Below, piece after piece: positions 55,116-63,481 of a stretch of DNA of 64,000 nt (positions within the stretch are counted from its first letter, which is position 1; the number at the start of each line of letters is the position of its first letter). The notes below the pieces were generated by a model. It was not told the DNA's origin, made no database searches, and worked only from the letters and a program-made list of their open reading frames with translations. The DNA comes from Thiotrichales bacterium (GTDB lineage Bacteria > Pseudomonadota > Gammaproteobacteria > Thiomicrospirales > Thiomicrospiraceae), in NCBI GenBank assembly GCA_016936535.1, contig JAFGXP010000001.1:1-64000 (forward strand). The letters are read 5' to 3'. Made by a program: the position numbers and the translations under genes.

Positions 55116-57550
55116 GCATTTTTTTCGTCAGGATTCTCGGCTTGCAGAATCACGGGAAGCGTTTTCAGCACTGAATCTGGGTTCAGGCTGATAGCATCAA
55201 TTCCCAAACCCACTAAAAACGCGGCAAAATCGGGGAAATCCGAAGGGGCTTGGCCGCATAAGCTAATATGTTTGCCATTACGTTTTGCGCCTTCAATGGC
55301 CCAAGCCACCATTTTTTTAACCCCTGGATCACGCTCATCGTAATCAAACGCCACCTTTTCCGAATCACGGTCCACGCCGAGCACCAACTGCGTCAGGTCG
55401 TTTGTGCCAATCGAAAAACCATCAAAATAGGCGCTGAATTCGTCGATCAACAGAACATTATTTGGAATCTCACACATCATATAGACCTGCAACCCTTGCT
55501 GTCCGCGCACTAAACCATTCAATTCCAAATTACGCAAAACCTGGCGCGCCTCTTCGAGGCGTCGGCAAAAAGGCACCATGACAACCACATTGGACAAGCC
55601 CATCTGCTCACGCACGTGTCGCAGGGCTTGGCACTCTAATGCAAAGGCCGGTGCAAACTGGGCATCGTTATAACGAGCCGCCCCGCGAAATCCAAGCATC
55701 GGATTCTCTTCATCGGCTTCAAAATCACTCCCGCCCAGCAGGTTTGCATATTCATTGGTTTTAAAATCCGATAACCTTACCACCACCGGTTTTGGATAAA
55801 ACCCAGCCGCCAAGGTACCGATACCCTCTGCCAATTTCTGCACAAAAAAAGCGGCACCACTGGCATACCCCTGAATCAATTCGGACAAATCCTGTTGCGT
55901 TTGCACTGAACGCACGCGCTCTGGAAACAACAAGGCTAAAGGATGCGCTTTGATTTCGGTATTAATGATAAATTCCATCCGCGCTAACCCCACCCCAGCA
56001 TTTGGCAAGGCGCTCAGACCAAAGGCCAATTCGGGATTGCCCACATTCATCATGATGGCGGTTTTAGGCTTGGGCAAGGCCGTTAAATCGGTTTGCGTTA
56101 GGGTATAGGGCTGCGCGCCCGCATAAACTCGACCCATATCGCCTTCTGCGCAAGAAACCGTGACCATCGCACCTTCGGCAATCAACTCGGTGCCCTGCCC
56201 CGTTCCGACCACCGCGGGTATGCCTAACTCGCGAGCAATAATTGCCGCATGGCAAGTTCGTCCCCCACGATTCGTCACCAAAGCCGAAGCCATTTTCATC
56301 ACCGGCTCCCAATCTGGGGTGGTTATATCCGATACCAGCACCTCACCGACTTGAAACTGTTTCAACCCCTCGACCGAGGTAATCACTCGTGCGCGACCAC
56401 TGGCAATCTTGCTACCCACCGCGCGCCCAGTCACGATTGGGGTCAGCTTTTCGGCTTCAGCGCAAAGATGATATTGCACCAAAAAATGCCGCTGCTGTTG
56501 AGAGGCAACCGTTTCTGGTCGCGCTTGAACAATAAACAATTCACCGCTCAAACCATCCTTCGCCCACTCAATATCCATGGGTCGCGCTTGACCTGCTTTA
56601 GCACTGTAATGTTGTTCAATCTGCAGGGCATAACCCGCTAACTGCAAGACCTCTGAGTCGTTCAAACAAAACTGCTGGCGTTCGAGTAAGGTCGTGGGCA
56701 CATTGTGGACTGGATTAAGTGAATTGGCATCGGTGCTGTACACCATTTTGATTTTTTTAGCGCCACGATGACGTTTTAATACTTGGCGAAACCCTTGCAA
56801 ATAGGTTGGTTTATGCACAAAGAACTCATCCGGATCCACCGTCCCTTGCACCACATTTTCGCCTAAACCGTAAGCGCCAGTAATCATCACCGCTTCCTTA
56901 AAACCGGTTTCGGTGTCGAGCGTAAAAATCACTCCCGCACTGGCCAAATCTGAACGCACCATTTGCTGGACACCAATCGACAGCGCCACCTCAAAATGAT
57001 CAAATCCCTGATCCATACGATAATGAATGGCACGATCGGTAAACAAACTGGCAAAGCAACGTTTACAAGCTTCTAAGTAAGCGGCTAGACCGCGAATGTT
57101 TAAATAGGTATCTTGCTGGCCGGCAAAACTCGCGGTAGGCAAATCCTCGGCCGTGGCTGAACTGCGAATGGCAAATGAGGCGCTCTCTCCCGACAGAGCC
57201 AGCAGCTGCTGATAGGCTTGAGTCATTTCTTGCAAAAGGTCGTCCGGAAGAGGCGCTTCGTAAATACGTTTTCTTATTTCCAACCCTCGGCGCTGCAAAT
57301 CACTCGGATTCTGCGGTGCCAAGCCGTCTAAGAGCGCCCGCAACTGCGGCCAAAGTTGATTGGCTTGTAACAGATGGCGATAGGCCTCGGCGGTAATCGC
57401 AAAGCCATTGGGAACAGGTACACCATGCGGTTTTAATGCTTGAACCATCTCACCTAAGGAAGCGTTTTTCCCGCCGACTAAAGCAATGTCTTCAATCCGT
57501 AGCTGATCAAAAAAACGGATAAAGCGCCAAGAAGAGTGTCGTTCGCTCAT
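55112..57550 (-). CDS. ppsA: Phosphoenolpyruvate synthase
   Basis: PpsA makes phosphoenolpyruvate from pyruvate with ATP to AMP, feeding gluconeogenesis. From the ATG at 57550 the 812-residue protein has the N-terminal ATP-grasp domain (LVGGKNASLGEM), the swivelling domain with the phosphorylated histidine in NRGGRTCHAAIIARELGIPAVVG, and the C-terminal barrel with MCEIPNN, GTNDLTQLVLGVDRD and the catalytic cysteine in ISLCGQAPSD. A GTG three codons earlier is less likely. A perfect 10-base inverted repeat straddles its ribosome binding site. Confidence 0.96.
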   Translation of the reverse strand: MSERHSSWRFIRFFDQLRIEDIALVGGKNASLGEMVQALKPHGVPVPNGFAITAEAYRHLLQANQLWPQLRALLDGLAPQNPSDLQRRGLEIRKRIYEAPLPDDLLQEMTQAYQQLLALSGESASFAIRSSATAEDLPTASFAGQQDTYLNIRGLAAYLEACKRCFASLFTDRAIHYRMDQGFDHFEVALSIGVQQMVRSDLASAGVIFTLDTETGFKEAVMITGAYGLGENVVQGTVDPDEFFVHKPTYLQGFRQVLKRHRGAKKIKMVYSTDANSLNPVHNVPTTLLERQQFCLNDSEVLQLAGYALQIEQHYSAKAGQARPMDIEWAKDGLSGELFIVQARPETVASQQQRHFLVQYHLCAEAEKLTPIVTGRAVGSKIASGRARVITSVEGLKQFQVGEVLVSDITTPDWEPVMKMASALVTNRGGRTCHAAIIARELGIPAVVGTGQGTELIAEGAMVTVSCAEGDMGRVYAGAQPYTLTQTDLTALPKPKTAIMMNVGNPELAFGLSALPNAGVGLARMEFIINTEIKAHPLALLFPERVRSVQTQQDLSELIQGYASGAAFFVQKLAEGIGTLAAGFYPKPVVVRLSDFKTNEYANLLGGSDFEADEENPMLGFRGAARYNDAQFAPAFALECQALRHVREQMGLSNVVVMVPFCRRLEEARQVLRNLELNGLVRGQQGLQVYMMCEIPNNVLLIDEFSAYFDGFSIGTNDLTQLVLGVDRDSEKVAFDYDERDPGVKKMVAWAIEGAKRNGKHISLCGQAPSDFPDFAAFLVGLGIDAISLNPDSVLKTLPVILQAENPDEKNA

Positions 57551-57584
57551 TGTGTTCACCTTTTTTCATAGACCTGAACACAAT
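57549..57584. promoter_or_regulatory. Ten-base inverted repeat around the ppsA ribosome site
   Basis: ATTGTGTTCA (57549-57558) and TGAACACAAT (57575-57584) are perfect complements with a 16-base spacer. In the ppsA mRNA the spacer loop holds AAAAAAGG (the likely Shine-Dalgarno) and the 3' arm ends in the first two bases of the start codon. It could be an RNA switch or a DNA operator. Confidence 0.6.
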
Positions 57585-57678
57585 ACGACTTTCTACGCAA
57601 AATGAAAGCCCTCACCGAGGCCCACCGTGACTTTTCTTGCGCTGGCTCAGGAAGCGGCTCAAGCCCATCTCTGGCTGA

Positions 57679-58365
57679 TTAAGCCGGTTTTTCAACGACA
57701 AGACGCACCGTTCGAGGAAAATCGGTGCGCTCCACCAGCACAAAACCGGCGCTCTGCAATAAATAAATCAAATCTTCCGCATGGTAACGATTGTGTTCTG
57801 AAAAGTGTTCAAAAACAGCTTCAATCGGCAATGAAGCCATCGGCTCTTGCCATAAATCGCCTTGCGGAAATTTATGCTCAAGATAGGCACTCAAGGGTTG
57901 ACGCACCAAATCAATCACACACCAGCGGCCTCCGGGCTTCAACCAAGCAAAAACCGCCTTGATTAAACTGACCGGCTGCGGCAGCTCATGCAAGAGCATA
58001 TTCGCCATAACCGCCGCCACTTGGCCGCTCTGCGCCCAATTTAGATCCGGTGCCAACAAATCGCCGCGCAATAAATGGGCGTTCTCTGGCAAACTCAAGG
58101 CGGCGGCTAACATATAATCGGCCGCTTCAATCCCCAAAATGCGATTGTGCGGATAGCGCAATGCCAAATCTTGAACAAACTGCCCAATTCCCGCTCCCAA
58201 ATCAAGCACAACCTCCTGAGGCTGAATCGGACCACTCATTTGTTGATTCCAAAAAGCCCAAAACGCTGTGTCATGGCGACGTTCATAACTTTGGGTAATC
58301 ATCGTGCGTGCTTGTTCACCATCTCCACCGTGATGACGCAAAATCTGTTGTTGGGTTTTCTCCAT
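57679..58365 (-). CDS. SAM-dependent class I methyltransferase
   Basis: The 228-residue protein has a Rossmann methyltransferase core: VVLDLGAGIGQFV (motif I, about residues 53-65), ILGIEAADYML, and a VMANMLLHELPQP motif followed by LKPGGRWCVIDL. This matches methyltransferase_11/25-type enzymes. The substrate is unknown. The ATG at 58365 has an exact AAGGAG seven bases upstream, and the gene begins 10 bp after the WYL-nuclease chimera, so it is read with it. In the inferred ancestor it would have followed addA directly. Confidence 0.85.
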   Translation of the reverse strand: MEKTQQQILRHHGGDGEQARTMITQSYERRHDTAFWAFWNQQMSGPIQPQEVVLDLGAGIGQFVQDLALRYPHNRILGIEAADYMLAAALSLPENAHLLRGDLLAPDLNWAQSGQVAAVMANMLLHELPQPVSLIKAVFAWLKPGGRWCVIDLVRQPLSAYLEHKFPQGDLWQEPMASLPIEAVFEHFSEHNRYHAEDLIYLLQSAGFVLVERTDFPRTVRLVVEKPA

Positions 58366-58375
58366 TCCAGTCTCC

Positions 58376-59764
58376 TTAAGGCTGCGCATTCGACAGCGCA
58401 TTTAACTCAATCCATTCATCCAACTGCGCAAAATAGAGTACTTGTTTTTGCGGACGAGTTTCTTGCGCTTGAAAAAGTTCCGCATAACGTTGCAGCTGAG
58501 GTCGATAACGCGTGCACTGCTCCGCAAGAAAATCGGCTCGGGTTTGTGCATCGGTTGCATCGGGCGGCGTACTGGTTTTATAGTCGATAATCCAACGCAC
58601 TCCCTGTGCATCGACAAACGTTCGGTCAACAATATGTAAAGCCACTTCCCCTTGGGCATTCTGCGATTGCAACACATACTCATTGCGCGCATCCACCTGC
58701 TGAGCTGAAAGGGCCCAACGGATTTTTGGCTGATGCCACGCCTGTTGTAAACACCGTTGCGCTCGCGGCCAAGCCAGCTGAACTTGCCGAGTATCTAAAC
58801 CCTGCTGCCCCAACCAACGCTGATAAAAATCCGCACGCTCCTCAATGGAATCCAAAGGAATCTGCTCAATTCCCTGTCTTGCCCACAGCTCCAAGACTTT
58901 ATGCACTAAATGACCGACCGCCTGCGCAATCGGTGCCTGTTGTAAGTGTGCTCTTAATTGTGCTTTATAGGACTCAAGTGAAATAAGAGTAACAAACGGT
59001 AGCCAATATTGGACTATCGGGAGAATCTCTCGGTAATCATGTACTTTACAAGACACAAAAATACCATTATTCCTTAACTCTTTTTCGACCACCTGATTAG
59101 AAATAATATTTCTGGTTCTAAACTGATCTGAAACTTCAGGATTAATTCTTAAAACAACCTTCTGAGTTTCACTACTTCCTACCCAGACAGTATCGGTTTC
59201 ACTTACTTGCTTTTGAAGCGATTTATCAAGCTCGAATTGTTTTTCGCCCAGCCTTAGTAGCTTAATTCGACTCAGTCGAAATGTTTTAAGTTTATCGGCC
59301 TGAACATCAAAAGCCGCCAGATACCACATTCCCTTATAGAACAATAAACGGTAGGGTTGTATGCCACTATCATTTTTTGATTGATATTGAAAGCGGAGTT
59401 CCTGCCTCTGAACAATCCCCTTTTTAAGACTAGCCATATTTTGTTGCATCAAAGAAGTAACCTTTTCTAACTCAAACGGCATAATCAACCAAGAGGGATC
59501 TGGTCGCATAATTTCTTGAATTGTTGATGCTGACCACTTTGAATTTATCGGTGACAGTTGAAAATGGCTGGCGAAGCGCTGTAGATGGGCCAAATTGAAC
59601 TGACCCAAATGAATCGGATCTAGCCAAATTTTCTGACCATCTTGCTCGTAAGGCAAAAAACTTAATTTATTGTGCAGATCTCGCTGAATTGTTCGTTTCG
59701 AAACAGAAAACTCATTTACCAAGTCATTTAAGAAAAGAACTTCGCCTTGATTTAAACGATTCAA
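58376..59764 (-). CDS. WYL-domain regulator fused to an AddA-type nuclease domain (probable chimera)
   Basis: The readable frame is 462 codons. Residues 1-~30 hold the rest of a DeoR-type winged helix (VSKRTIQRDL), ~115-180 a WYL domain (QPYRL, GMWYLAAFD), and ~190-275 a WCX-like end. From ~282 the sequence changes to a PD-(D/E)XK nuclease (GHLVHKVLELWAR, His288; HIVD, Asp380; WIIDYKTS, Asp394 and Lys396) that is about half identical by eye to the last ~175 residues of the intact AddA-like protein upstream. Two 60-base samples I counted are 33% GC in the WYL part and 58% in the nuclease part. The TTG start has no ribosome site; the natural start lies 17 codons earlier behind an in-frame TAA. 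It may be inactive. Confidence 0.75.
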   Translation of the reverse strand: MNRLNQGEVLFLNDLVNEFSVSKRTIQRDLHNKLSFLPYEQDGQKIWLDPIHLGQFNLAHLQRFASHFQLSPINSKWSASTIQEIMRPDPSWLIMPFELEKVTSLMQQNMASLKKGIVQRQELRFQYQSKNDSGIQPYRLLFYKGMWYLAAFDVQADKLKTFRLSRIKLLRLGEKQFELDKSLQKQVSETDTVWVGSSETQKVVLRINPEVSDQFRTRNIISNQVVEKELRNNGIFVSCKVHDYREILPIVQYWLPFVTLISLESYKAQLRAHLQQAPIAQAVGHLVHKVLELWARQGIEQIPLDSIEERADFYQRWLGQQGLDTRQVQLAWPRAQRCLQQAWHQPKIRWALSAQQVDARNEYVLQSQNAQGEVALHIVDRTFVDAQGVRWIIDYKTSTPPDATDAQTRADFLAEQCTRYRPQLQRYAELFQAQETRPQKQVLYFAQLDEWIELNALSNAQP

Positions 59765-59815
59765 AATTTAAGCGATACGTATAGACATTACCGTAGGCGA
59801 TTTTGTTTGAGACAT
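59765..59815 (-). pseudogene. Original 5' end of the WYL gene, cut by an in-frame TAA
   Basis: An ATG at 59815 is preceded by AAGGAGGG at ideal spacing and reads MSQTKSPTVMSIRIA, then TAA (59770-59768), then continues in the same frame into ILNRLNQGEVLFLNDL. The words on both sides of the stop together make a normal first helix of a WYL-regulator winged helix. The stop therefore looks like a nonsense mutation (or recoding site) at codon 16 rather than a separate leader peptide. Confidence 0.7.
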
Positions 59816-59843
59816 TGATTACCCTCCTTATTTTTTAAAAGAC

Positions 59844-59877
59844 AGTATATGACTCGGTGGTGACACATGGCGTCACC
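59844..59877 (-). promoter_or_regulatory. Promoter and dyad operator candidate of the WYL gene
   Basis: GGTGAC (59859-59864) and GTCACC (59872-59877) form a perfect six-base inverted repeat with a seven-base spacer. On the minus strand TATACT (59849-59844) is a good -10, and the dyad covers the place of its -35. A dimeric regulator bound here would block the promoter, so autoregulation by the WYL protein is a reasonable guess. Confidence 0.5.
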
Positions 59878-59923
59878 CAATAAAAATTAGCGACAATTAT
59901 TCAATTGAAATTGAGAAAACTCA

Positions 59924-62900
59924 TTAACAACTTCTTTGTTCAACTTCCACCCAAGCATCAATTTCTGCCAGATAGAGTACCAATTTTTGCGTACGGTCTT
60001 CTTGCGCTGAGAAAAGTTCTGCGTAACGATTAAGTTGTGCTTGGTAGTATTTTTTCTGTTCGGCGATAAATTCTTGGCGTTTTTGAGCGTTATCGCAGCC
60101 CTGACAACTGCTGGTTTTATAGTCGATAATCCAGCGCGTTCCTTCATTATCAATCAAGGTGTAATCAACAATATGCAGTTCGATTTCGCCCTGCGCATTG
60201 ACCGATTGCAGTTCCAGCTCACACTGCGCCTGTTGCTGATTTTGCGATAGCGCCCAGCGAATTTGTTGATTACCGAGTGCATTGCTCAAGCAGGTTTTCA
60301 CCTTTTTCCAAGCGCGTTCAATCTGTTCGGTGTTTAAGCCTTGATGTTGCAACCAGCGGAGATAGAAACCTTCCTGCTTTGCCAAAATATCATCGGCAAT
60401 ATTTTCAATGCCGAGTCGCGCCCACTGTTCCAAGACCTTGTGAACCAGATTACCAGCCGCTTTGGAGACCAGATTCGCGCCTTGCCAGTAATCGGGTTCT
60501 AAATCGGCATTAACCTCTTCCACAATAGGCGCTGGTGCCGTTTTCTCTGCGATAACCGATAACTGCGGTTTTGGCAGATGCGCAAGCGTGTCAAACAGAC
60601 CTTGACGCTGCAACGGCAGACGAGAAACCCTAATCTCGGTTTCATTGTCGTTAGCCTCTTCCGTGTCTGGCAAATCTTGAGTTAAACGCTCGCTAATCGC
60701 CGCCTGCACCGAAGTACCCAAAGCCGGCCATAGCGATTCCAACATCGAATCTTTGGTTGCTTTAAAAGTACTTTCATCGCTATCCGCTTTGATTTTCAGC
60801 TCAGCAAACAGGTGCAGTTGCACTTTGGCGCGCGTGCAGGCGACATACAGCAAACGCCCCAATTCAAAGCCTTGTTTCTGTTTTTCAAACTGGGTCAGCA
60901 ATTTACTGAGATGCGATTTATCCTGCCCTTTTTGGTCAATCGGCGCCAACACCAAACGCTCTTCCTGCGCAGAGTCCATAAACTGGAACCACGACACCAA
61001 TTCAGGATCATCGCCCCGCGGCTTTTTATTCAATCCCGGCAGAATCACCGTATCGAACTCCAACCCTTTGGATTTGTGCATGGTCATAATCTCGATCTGC
61101 TGGCTCGGTTCGGAAGCGTCGGCACTAGCATAGAGCGTTGCGACCAGCTCTTGCAAACGACTAAACTCCAACGCCTCATGGTCAAACTGTGACAACACCT
61201 CAAAATAGGCGGCCACATTTTGTAGCGCAATCGGACTCTCAACACACAAAGCGCCGTCCAACATTAGCCAGCACTCCTTCAACAGTTTCGAGAAGTCATG
61301 GACGCCCAATTGAGTAATCGCGGTTTGTAGAATCGGCCACGCTTGTTGCAAACGCGCTTGCCCCTCTTCGCTCAGCGTCGCCAGATCAATTAAGCCGTTT
61401 TCCTGCAATGCCTGTTCAATACAGAAAGCCACCGTTTTATAAGGCTTGGCGGCGATCAACGCATGTAGATCATGCAGGTTCAAACCCACTAAAGGCGAAC
61501 GCAATAGCGCAATCCAAGCCGCACGATCGCCAAGATGCAATAGCGCGCGACTCAATGCCAAACAGTCTTGAACTTCCTGACGCTCCTGCAAGGTTTCCAA
61601 CTCTACCGCACGGAACGGAATGCCGGCTTTTTTCAGCTCAATGGCAATGGCCAAAAGGTGCGAACGCGAGCGCCCGAGCACGGCAATTTTACGACTGTAG
61701 ATTGCCTCGTTTTCCGCCGTTTCTTGTGCACGCAATATTGCTAAACGCTGCACGATAAATTCGACAATTCGTGAACTCTGCTCGCCGTCGCCGATAAACG
61801 CCCAATGGTTAAAGACCGCCGTTTCGATATCGTCACGCGGAGTGAGCGCATGGCTGAATTTGACCGCGCCCTTTGCCATGTCATCGTCTTTTGGTAACAC
61901 CTTTTTAAAGGTGTCGTTAACCCACTCGACCACCTGTTTGGCGGAGCGGAAATTGACCGTTAGATTCAGCGGTGTCAGCTGAACAGAGTCAAATTTGCCC
62001 TGCCACGCCTTGAGGAAATTCGCTACTTCCGCCTCGCGAAAACGGTAGATCGACTGCATCGGGTCACCCACAATAAACAGCGTACGCATATCTTCGCTCT
62101 GCCAACCGGCAACCAGTTTTTCGACCAACTCATACTGCTTGGAGCTGGTGTCTTGAAACTCATCAATCAGCAGATGTTGAATCTGATAATCGAGTTGCAA
62201 GGCCAGATCGGTCGGTTCGTCTTTATTACCCAGAGATTGTGACGCGGACTGGGCGATTTCAATAAAATCCGCCTCGGCACGACTCTGAAAAACCAATTTC
62301 AGGTTCGCCGCACAGACCTTCAACAACTGCATCAAGCTCTGTAATTTCAACCATTGATCGTCACTGTAATGCGGATCAGGCAAATCTTTCAGTGCCGCCA
62401 ATGCGGTTGCTAAAGAGCCGTTCCGATCATCGGCATCTCTTAATCCTTGCAGCACCTGGAGCATTTGATCTTTACGCTCTTTATCTTCGCCTTTGCCACC
62501 CGGAAAACCGTTATTTTTATTAACGGTTTTGCGGATATCGCCTTTGCCAGTCAAAAGCATATCTGCCAAAATACGCCACGCTTCGGTATCCTCTTCGGCG
62601 AACGGCCAAGCACTGGCAATCTTCGCCAAATCCGGCTGATCCTTGTGTTGCGCATAATCGGCAATCTCGCAAACCTCGGCTAAGAGCCCTTCCACTCCGC
62701 TAAGCGATTTTCGATGTTGACGCAGTTCGCTGAGCACGATTTCATGCAAAGCATTTTCCAATCCCTGTCGCGCGTCGGAATCACTATATTTCAAATGATC
62801 CATCCACTGATCGCGTTTTGCCAACATGGCGCACAACAGGCTTTGCGCTCGTGCATAACGCCCATTGACCAACTCCAACAACGGCTCGACCAGATGCACA

Positions 62901-63481
62901 AAACTCTCTTCCTGTAACACCTGACGCACTGCTTCCTGATAGGCTTGTTGCGGCTTGTCACTCAGGTTTAACTGCGAACCCATTTTGGAAAGAATCGGCA
63001 TCTGCCCGACCAGAAAACTGTTAAAACCGTCGATGGTCTTAATCCGCAAACGGTTCGGGTTACTCAGTAGCTGCCAATCCATTTCGGCATCACGTTGCAG
63101 TGCTTTTTGCGCCAATTTATGAGTATTGCGATCAACCAAACTGGCGTTATCCGCCAGCGGTTTAGAACCGAAAACCAAGGCTTTCATAATTCGCTCGCGC
63201 ATCTCCGCTGCCGCCTTTTTGGTAAAGGTCATGGCGACAATCTGCTCCGGTGATTTCACCTGCGACAAGAGCCCCAAATAGCGTTGCGTTAAGAGCGAGG
63301 TTTTTCCCGACCCTGCCGGCGCCTGCACAATAAAAGAACGGAAAGGGTCAATCGCCTGCAAACGCGCTTGCGCATCATCCAATTTAGGATCCAGTTGCAA
63401 GCCGAAAAGCTGGTCAACACTTGGCAGAACAGAATTAGGCAGAACTGAACTCGGCAAAATAGAATCGGTCATATTATTCAT
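59924..63481 (-). CDS. addA: AddA-like UvrD/RecB-family helicase-nuclease
   Basis: This is the helicase-nuclease subunit of an AddAB-type double-strand-break resection enzyme that loads recombination. The 1185-residue protein has a UvrD-type helicase: Walker A APAGSGKTS (54-62), AMTFTKKAAAEMRER, LLIDEFQDTSSKQYE (motif II), FIVGDPMQSIYRFR (motif III), LNLTVNFRS, TMHKSKGLEFDTVILPGL (motif V) and LLYVACTRAK (motif VI). A C-terminal PD-(D/E)XK nuclease runs from ~1010 (NLVHKVLEQW; Asp1120 and Lys1122 in IIDYKTS). Its ATG overlaps the stop of the upstream addB-like gene (ATGA). RecBCD is the more usual enzyme in gammaproteobacteria, hence the AddA-like label. Confidence 0.85.
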   Translation of the reverse strand: MNNMTDSILPSSVLPNSVLPSVDQLFGLQLDPKLDDAQARLQAIDPFRSFIVQAPAGSGKTSLLTQRYLGLLSQVKSPEQIVAMTFTKKAAAEMRERIMKALVFGSKPLADNASLVDRNTHKLAQKALQRDAEMDWQLLSNPNRLRIKTIDGFNSFLVGQMPILSKMGSQLNLSDKPQQAYQEAVRQVLQEESFVHLVEPLLELVNGRYARAQSLLCAMLAKRDQWMDHLKYSDSDARQGLENALHEIVLSELRQHRKSLSGVEGLLAEVCEIADYAQHKDQPDLAKIASAWPFAEEDTEAWRILADMLLTGKGDIRKTVNKNNGFPGGKGEDKERKDQMLQVLQGLRDADDRNGSLATALAALKDLPDPHYSDDQWLKLQSLMQLLKVCAANLKLVFQSRAEADFIEIAQSASQSLGNKDEPTDLALQLDYQIQHLLIDEFQDTSSKQYELVEKLVAGWQSEDMRTLFIVGDPMQSIYRFREAEVANFLKAWQGKFDSVQLTPLNLTVNFRSAKQVVEWVNDTFKKVLPKDDDMAKGAVKFSHALTPRDDIETAVFNHWAFIGDGEQSSRIVEFIVQRLAILRAQETAENEAIYSRKIAVLGRSRSHLLAIAIELKKAGIPFRAVELETLQERQEVQDCLALSRALLHLGDRAAWIALLRSPLVGLNLHDLHALIAAKPYKTVAFCIEQALQENGLIDLATLSEEGQARLQQAWPILQTAITQLGVHDFSKLLKECWLMLDGALCVESPIALQNVAAYFEVLSQFDHEALEFSRLQELVATLYASADASEPSQQIEIMTMHKSKGLEFDTVILPGLNKKPRGDDPELVSWFQFMDSAQEERLVLAPIDQKGQDKSHLSKLLTQFEKQKQGFELGRLLYVACTRAKVQLHLFAELKIKADSDESTFKATKDSMLESLWPALGTSVQAAISERLTQDLPDTEEANDNETEIRVSRLPLQRQGLFDTLAHLPKPQLSVIAEKTAPAPIVEEVNADLEPDYWQGANLVSKAAGNLVHKVLEQWARLGIENIADDILAKQEGFYLRWLQHQGLNTEQIERAWKKVKTCLSNALGNQQIRWALSQNQQQAQCELELQSVNAQGEIELHIVDYTLIDNEGTRWIIDYKTSSCQGCDNAQKRQEFIAEQKKYYQAQLNRYAELFSAQEDRTQKLVLYLAEIDAWVEVEQRSC

